DNA from: Terebella lapidaria
Taxonomy: Eukaryota > Annelida > Polychaeta > Terebellida > Terebellidae
Direction of reading: 5' to 3'
NCBI GenBank assembly: GCA_949152475.1
Contig: OX424570.1
Coordinates: 9,660,181-9,724,180, forward strand
Length of the DNA: 64,000 bases
In this document: one piece after another, positions 57,681-64,000 of the stretch
How positions within the stretch are numbered: the stretch's first letter is position 1
How the letters are laid out: each line of letters opens with the position of its first letter
The notes under the pieces: generated by a model
Databases searched by the model: none
The model's input: the letters and a program-made list of their open reading frames with translations, nothing else
What the model was told of the DNA's origin: nothing
Program-made: the position numbers and the translations under genes

Positions 57681-60233
57681 ATAATCTGGGATCAACTTGA
57701 CCAGACTGATATGGTTGAACGGTGGCATACAGTTGACACGTGTTGTTTGTTAACACAGACAACATGTTTACTTGAAATTTGATTTGAAGCAATACATCTG
57801 CAGTACGTGATGAACTGTCTGCCAGGGTATTGCCAGGAACAAAGGAAGAATTGTTAATTTTCAAATTGTATTGACACTGTGATTCGCACACAGAAAATCA
57901 ATTCCAATCACTGATTAAAATTGTTAAGATTATTTCTTACCGGGTCTGTGTCGTATTCTGTCCAAAATATCTATACAGCATAGCCTAACTATAAACAAAA
58001 TGTTAAGGTTAAGGTCAAGCTCTAGTGAGGAACCCACTCAGAGAGGTTAAAATGTGAAATTGATTTTTTTAGGACTTCCAACTCATCATCAACATGTCAA
58101 TGTTTCTACCATACATCTGATGGAATTGGTATACAACTGGCCAACATCCTAGGGAAATAATTTAGAAATCCGAAATAAACCACCTGGAATAGATGTATGC
58201 CAGGTAAATAAGTACCTGATTACATGTCAAAAGGCTACTGATTTCATGGTCAGACCTTTTGCCATTTCACCTACTGTCTGACCTCAATCCCGCCTGTAAT
58301 ATATATTACGTTTGCTATTACGATTCCTTTATTATTGAATATTGGTCGTAGGACCATCTGTTGTACACCACACGGTCGCGAATTGGATTGGCCAAAGTAA
58401 AATACAAAATATTATTGAAAAACTAATATCAATTAGAACAGGAGTTATTACCAATTTCCTTTTTTATGTGATTCTCATCATATCAATTGTTCAGTCGATC
58501 GGATCATTTGTTTTCGAGTTATGCATGTTGACAGACAAACAGGGAGACTGACAGGCAAACAAACGGACAGAACCAAGTGCAATACTATCTCCCCCTATCG
58601 GGGAGATTATACCCTTTCCCCCTCATTGGGTGCTTTATTCACAATGAATATAACACAAATATTAGTTGATGTTTTCATTCTAGAATAGGAAGATGTTTTA
58701 CACCATATACTCATAGCTGAGACTAAAAAATCACAAGAATATTTGTTGAATTAATTATTCAAGTGAAGTAAGAAAGCATCTTCTCATTCGGTGTTGAAAG
58801 GTTTGAGTAAAATATACATCGTACGAATATATGAATGCCTGTACCGTACCTGCTAATAGTACCTGCCAGAAAAGCAAATAATGTCCTTGAATCCATGGTA
58901 CCCTGGCAGCCTGACTCCTTCGTGTGGAACATTGAAATATTTCAAGCATGGTCAACAGAATCATGCACATTCATGCATCCAATATTGTGTACCCATCGTT
59001 CCAACAACTTATATTAGAATTGAGCCTACAACTGTTGTGGTCTCTGCAGTTTTAAATACTTGAAACTTGCTCTACCCGTGAGCTCGTGAGTCGTGCCTCA
59101 GAGCAGCTTTCGATGTAGTGCTTGTGTTTGTCCAGTAATTTGTCCAGTAATTTGTTCAGTAATTACACGTCATTTCTTCAGCTACCACGCTCGAATATGG
59201 TAAACTGTTCACTGCGCTGTCACCAAGCTATGTTGTGTGACCTTGATGACACAACTGATTTATGAGGGAAGTAAATACCATATATGTTTGTCTTGTGTTT
59301 TGTAAGCAATATAACTTGGCGACACATGGACACAGTGATATCATAATTGTGCTGCAGTTTAGTTTTGGTAGACTTGTATATACATGTACATATTTTTCAT
59401 ATATATATTCTCTAAATATCCATTTATAATCATATATTTTGTTCTCCATTGATCTCAACACTTCGCTTATTCAGGTACTCATTTTTAAAACTATATTATC
59501 AAATGGATGCGTCACATTAATCACCAACTCATTTTTAGTTAATCTGAAATCGATTGGATTTACCAATAATAATGTACAGTAATTGTTTATATTGTATTAT
59601 ACTGACACCAGCAACACAAGACTATCAAGACTATCGTCAATGTGACGTGTTTTAGCTACAAAAGTAGTGGCAACATAGTTATAACACAAATGTGCTTATT
59701 CACTTAGACATGTAAGAATATCGGTGGCACCCCAGTAATCGGGTGTACACCTTTATCGTGGGGTCACCAAAACTTTATATTGTTGCTGTAGTTATCGAGC
59801 TAATGACGGTTTTATGTTGGCGTCGGCCCCCACTGTTGACGCACATCATATATGAGCTGTGTAACTGCTTTCAAGAAATTCTATGGATATCATCACAATG
59901 TGGTTGAAAAGTACACAAAATATTAACAGTATGCAATAGAACCTGTTTGCATGTTAATGTTTTGGAATTCATGGCGGGTGCCACATGATGGGCAGGAAAG
60001 GCTCACTCTTCCAGGAACTTTGCCTGACAATGGACTCTGATATTGCATAATTACTCGGTTTTTTTCGCTCAGAATACTTACCAGTACTTGGGTACTGGTT
60101 CCATATCCATCATTCTGCTGCTCTCTGACCACAGACAGGTAAAGCACTTCTCTGGGGCACTCAAATAGGAGATCAACTTGAGAGAATATTTCATGCATTT
60201 TTTTTTCAATGCACAATGTCGTATTGGTGATTG
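57643..60233 (-). pseudogene. Possible Ig-like ectodomain exon pair, incomplete gene
   Basis: Exon 60082-60233 (acceptor TTCAAG, donor CTG|GTAAGT; contains FECPREVLYLSVVREQQND) ends in phase 0, and exon 57643-57876 (acceptor AATCACAG) continues in phase 0 to a stop after INQIVMTSI. Together they give about 129 residues with five cysteines and N-glycosylation sites, like a secreted or truncated Ig-like domain. No signal exon in phase was found upstream: the ORF ending near 60641 has a hydrophobic start but no ATG. It may be a remnant of a second Ig-like receptor. Confidence 0.35.
58620..59940. repeat. Tandem duplication unit 2, with a second signal-exon copy
   Basis: Diverged copy of 56560-57680. 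At 58896 on the minus strand it has MDSRTLFAFLAG followed by a usable GT donor, the counterpart of the Ig-like receptor's first exon but shorter by several codons. No in-phase exon follows before the next copy, so it may serve as an alternative first exon or be dead. Confidence 0.65.
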
Positions 60234-60245
60234 CTTGAAAGTCTT

Positions 60246-62378
60246 AAAACAATCAAAAGACATTTTTAGCTCCTCTATGTGGGCCCCTCACTAGGGCTTG
60301 TCCTCACTACTCTTTTTTCAACAATAGAAGAAATGAATCCTATTAATCTGATTCCAGTCTATTTATCATGACGGCACTCTGAATTTACCAGTTTCTCGCC
60401 CGTCTGCTGACATTTCCCATCATGTTATTGATGGCCGCATACTGGAGCGGTAATGATCAGTATTTATTACAATCGTTTGCCTGCGCAGACCTGCATTATT
60501 ACAATAGCAAATCTTCCGGGCACACAAACACCATCCATGACTGAGCACCTCGTCTTCATCAGTAGCCCGGGCATCGAAAAAGTCTATAATCAAACACAGG
60601 CAAAGAACACAAATAGATTGACGCACCGCCCGCTGGTTCAATAAAACAACCTCCTATGTGAATGTGACATATTGTCCTCCGTAACAAAAAAAATAAAGCT
60701 AATACATGAATGTTACATATTATCCTCCATAACAACACTTACCTTGATCTTAAAAACTATGCACCGCAGAAAATGAGCTCGTTTTCTAAATTTGTGGGTT
60801 TGTCTTTTGTAGTTCAATCGGTAAGACAAAGATTGAGTTTGAGTTCTGATACTTCTTAGATATTATTAATTATGTGTGTAATTTACAAAATAGTTACAAC
60901 AATTTCGTGGTCTCAACCATAATATCTTATGAAACACGATATGTGTGCATATCACACCAAAATAAATCAATGAAATTATTCATTGAGCACACTTGATGAG
61001 AATAGAGTCATGAATTCCATATTAATATTAGTATGTTGATTCTGATTTGCAGGGATAATTTACATGAACTAAGACAAGCACACAATTCAGATTTATCTGC
61101 ATGTACAGTGAGATGATCGGTACATACATAGACATGAGCCATTAGTATAATCCATTTCGTCGGCATTCGAGTTCCAAGATTTGTGATATTTCTCTCCACT
61201 TGGGCCACCATATAATAACCATCGGCCACATGTGCACTTTAAATTTTGTATGGTGAAAATGTTTAATCAAATGTTATAACTTGAAATGATTTGCTCGATT
61301 ATGTCAGTCATTTTATGTGAGTCCAGATACATAGGTAATAATTAAACCAGAAATCATGTCTGATGATAAGGGTCAATATTTATTGACAATGGAAATATTA
61401 TTATAAAATGATAATGTAGATAATATAAGATATGATATACAGAAAAGAAATACATCAGACATGTACAGAATAAATTGATATATAACATAATATAGTGATA
61501 ATTATACGATACAATGAATAGAAGTATGAATAAACTTATAATTTCACAGTATTGAACAAATATATGAACACAATATATTTTTACGTAGATGGGGTATGAA
61601 TAAACTTATAATTCACAGTATTGAACAAATATATGAACATAATATAATTTTACGTGGATAAATACCATAGTATAGTGATAACTATACGATAATGAATAGA
61701 AGTATGGATAAACTTATAGTATTGAACAAGTATAGGAACATAATATAATTTTACGTGGATAAAGTAGGTCATAAAGTAGGTGGAAAGGAACAGATACAAT
61801 TAACGGAGGTGAAATGGGGACGGACGGTGGGTCATTTAACAACATGAACAGAACAACATGTATTCGTTAGTTGTTGAAACATATACGATACAATTGGTTA
61901 TAAGTGCATATATGAGTTTTCAAGTACTACTGCATCAATGAAAATACGTGAGCAAAATATATATCCATGAGATAAGATACTTTACTTCAACCATGGAAAA
62001 GCTACAAAAAGTTTTTCAACACATGCATAAACTATTCTTCACACTTTAAAGCATTAGCATAGACGTGGTTTTTGTGTCCTTTTTTGATGTCTATTTAATT
62101 TATGCCCCCGTATACTAATAAAATTCCCCCGTATACTAATAAAAGTGTTCAACTAGATACTATGTACATATGAAATCTCACCAGTATGAAGCATTCAATA
62201 TCTACAAACTGTTCCAAACAAAAATTTGTGAATTGTTGAACCATTTACAAATGCTTGGTATGTGCTCAAATTCAATGGTCATTCTTTATGAAATGATGAA
62301 TTTTCACCAATGAATAATAGATACACCATGGACAGTGTATGCAGAGATTATCATGTCCTGGTTCAATAATCCGATATT
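60246..62378. other. No gene seen; AT-rich with a tandem repeat
   Basis: Low-complexity AT-rich DNA. About 61500-61760 holds three imperfect copies of a unit containing AACTTATAATTTCACAGTAT and TTTTACGTGGAT. Nothing coding was supported. Confidence 0.5.
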
Positions 62379-63050
62379 CTACCCCTGCAGCTTGTCATAT
62401 ACACTCGGTTGTTCCACGAAATTGACATAATTACTTGGTTTCTCATATGGGTTGTCATTTTCTACATTCTGGCCTGCTTCCATGTCATGTCTGACAGTAT
62501 CAGGATCATCGTAAAGAACAATTCGGCGTCTGGGTGGATCACGTGATACATCTACTGAAGAACCAATCACGTCCTCATATTCAGTCACTGCAGGACTTGA
62601 TGACATCATTGTTTCATGTGTCCTTTCGCCTATCTGACAATTTTCTCTCCCTGCGTTATCCGAAGCCAATCGTCCTCTAGAAACATTAAAAATTATACTG
62701 TAATTTCCAGTACTTAGTGCTGGAAAATCTTACCAACTCTCATCTCTTACTAGATCTAATGTCTTACCTAATCACATATCCGATGCCCTATTCCTGCACC
62801 CAACATAACCAAACTGACAACAACGAGAACTATTATAGCTGAAATAAGACCAAAATAACATTACAAACACAAAATATAATGTCCAAGTTTTTCGCCTATA
62901 TAATCCCCCACGATGCAATAATGAAACACCAAACTTCAGAGAATAACAAACAAAAATACCATCATACCTGTGTCAGGAAAGGCGTCATCAGTGGTCGCCC
63001 CTTGGTGGCCATCTAGGTGGGCTGTTGTTGGGGATTGGAAGGCTGTGGTA
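62379..63050 (-). pseudogene. 3' part of a dual-CTLD type A receptor (copy A4), frameshifted
   Basis: Tail exon 62379-62676 (298 nt, same size as copy A1), TM exon 62768-62838 and stalk exon about 62968-63050. The tail ends YVNF-x6-YDKL, an ITAM with Phe at the first +3 position, and keeps YEDV, YDDP and YEKP. The TM exon is 71 nt where all other copies have 70: an extra base in GGGCATCGG shifts the frame and gives TAG at the exon end. No CTLD exons are found up to the window end; a Tc1/mariner element begins about 310 bp upstream. Upstream exons may be outside the window or deleted. Confidence 0.75.
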
Positions 63051-63360
63051 AAGCAGATATATCTTTCGGTGCGGAACCAAATTTAATACCCTCAGTTCCA
63101 ATTTGGAACTTAAAATACCTTAATTATTGTATGCTACATTTTGGTTAATTATGTATGCTTCATTATGCTTCATTATGATTAACCCTGACACGGGCGAATT
63201 AACCATGACACGGGTGAATGTAAACAATAAATATTGTTGTGTTACGCAATGAATATGTTACTGTTATTCAAACTGATCAACACCTGTTTCTTTGTAAAAA
63301 AAAAAAATCAGCCTAAGGTGCCTACATTCATTATCGGAGACATAGTAATGGAGGTTATGA

Positions 63361-64000
63361 AGTACACTGGTCAAAAAAAAATAAGACTCAAGAAATATTT
63401 TTTTGAATTTTCAACCAAATTGAATTTTTTTCTCTTCTTTGTTATATCTACACTTTTATTGTTTCTTCAACTAAGCTATTGGGTGTGTTTGGTTTGTCAA
63501 GATCTCTTAGTTTTTGTGCAACAGACTGGAGTGTGGGATTCCCACAAAATCACCGTTCACATGCCACAAATCATAAACATGTTTTTCTTCAAAAACTACT
63601 TTATTGGAAAAAATAATGACTCAAATTGTTCACTAGTAATGGGTAGATGCATCATTCAAGTTTACACATTCCAGACACCGTCTCCGCATCGAAACAACAG
63701 TGTTCCGGATCACCGCTCGAGGAATGTCGTTCCACTCCTCCTGGAGGGCTGTGGTTAGGGTTGCAACGTTTGTTACGGCGGGATTGCGGTTCCTGACCCT
63801 TGTCCCCAACATTGCCCAAATGTTTTCTATGGGATTAAGGTCAGGAGACATCGCTGGCCACTCTATCCGCTGGATATTGTTGTCCTCAAGGAACGTCGTA
63901 ATGATCCTGGCTCTGTGTGGAGCAGCGTTGTCGTCCATAAGAAGGAACCTGTCACCCACACGGTTTCTCAATGGTAGCACAATGGTCTGAAGAACACTGT
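63361..64000 (-). mobile_element. Tc1/mariner transposon, 3' end, running off the window
   Basis: The minus-strand frame 63633-63980 encodes the transposase C-terminal half: DDNAAPHRA with one catalytic Asp, then SPDLNPIENIW with the final acidic residue of the DDE triad region, then the usual C-terminal helix. A probable TIR, TACACTGGTCAAAAAAAA, starts near 63362 at a TA. The N-terminal part and other TIR are beyond 64000. The frame is open as far as seen, so the copy may be young. Confidence 0.8.

Noticed and set aside
60420-60641. First exon of an Ig-like gene on the minus strand
   Set aside because: Hydrophobic leader-like residues, but no ATG in frame and no phase-matched donor to the exon at 60233.

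Overview
This is a stretch of an AT-rich animal genome. Exons are short and interrupted by GT-AG introns, and the space between genes is packed with decayed transposons. The repeat content (Helentron-like elements with internal tandem repeats, LINE reverse-transcriptase remnants, Tc1/mariner) and the lectin expansion suggest a marine invertebrate, most likely a lophotrochozoan such as a mollusc. That placement is an inference; no species marker is visible.

The window is an immune-receptor-like gene cluster. Its main unit is a type I membrane receptor with a 40-nt signal exon, two C-type-lectin-like domains (CTLDs, two exons each), a Thr/Ser-rich stalk, one transmembrane exon and a tyrosine-rich cytoplasmic tail. 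I assembled every exon by splice site and phase. Three copies are intact: minus 19847-25460 (551 aa), plus 30502-36195 (479 aa) and minus 47589-52471 (578 aa). Four are broken: minus 1720-4404 (in-frame stop), minus 6076-8693 (signal exon lost, several lesions), plus 28480-29452 (heavily deleted) and minus 62379-63050 (frameshift, 5' end not found).

Two unrelated tails are joined to the same ectodomain. Tail A (one exon) ends in a consensus ITAM, YxxL/I-x6-YxxL, in two copies and near-ITAM versions in two others. Tail B (two exons) carries a conserved NPQY motif and an invariant C-terminal peptide. This resembles the logic of vertebrate paired NK and C-type lectin receptors. Next to the cluster, minus 53410-56738 encodes an intact 477-aa receptor with an Ig-like ectodomain and a long tail with an ITSM-like motif and several other tyrosine motifs. 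Its promoter and signal exon are tandemly duplicated around 58.6-59.9 kb.

Layout: 0-0.5 kb LINE; 1.7-8.7 kb two ITAM-tail pseudogenes; 8.7-19.5 kb transposons, including an 861-bp palindrome-array foldback element and a 4.6-kb CACTG-ended element filled with three satellites; 19.8-25.5 kb receptor B1; 25.8-27.6 kb second CACTG-ended element with a 5-bp target duplication; 28.5-29.5 kb pseudogene; 30.5-36.2 kb receptor A; 36.8-46.8 kb MITEs, a decayed high-copy gene and LINE fragments; 47.6-52.5 kb receptor B2; 53.4-56.7 kb Ig-like receptor; 57-60 kb duplicated and partial exons; 62.4-63.05 kb partial ITAM-tail gene beside a Tc1/mariner element that runs off the end. No tRNA, rRNA or CRISPR array was recognised.
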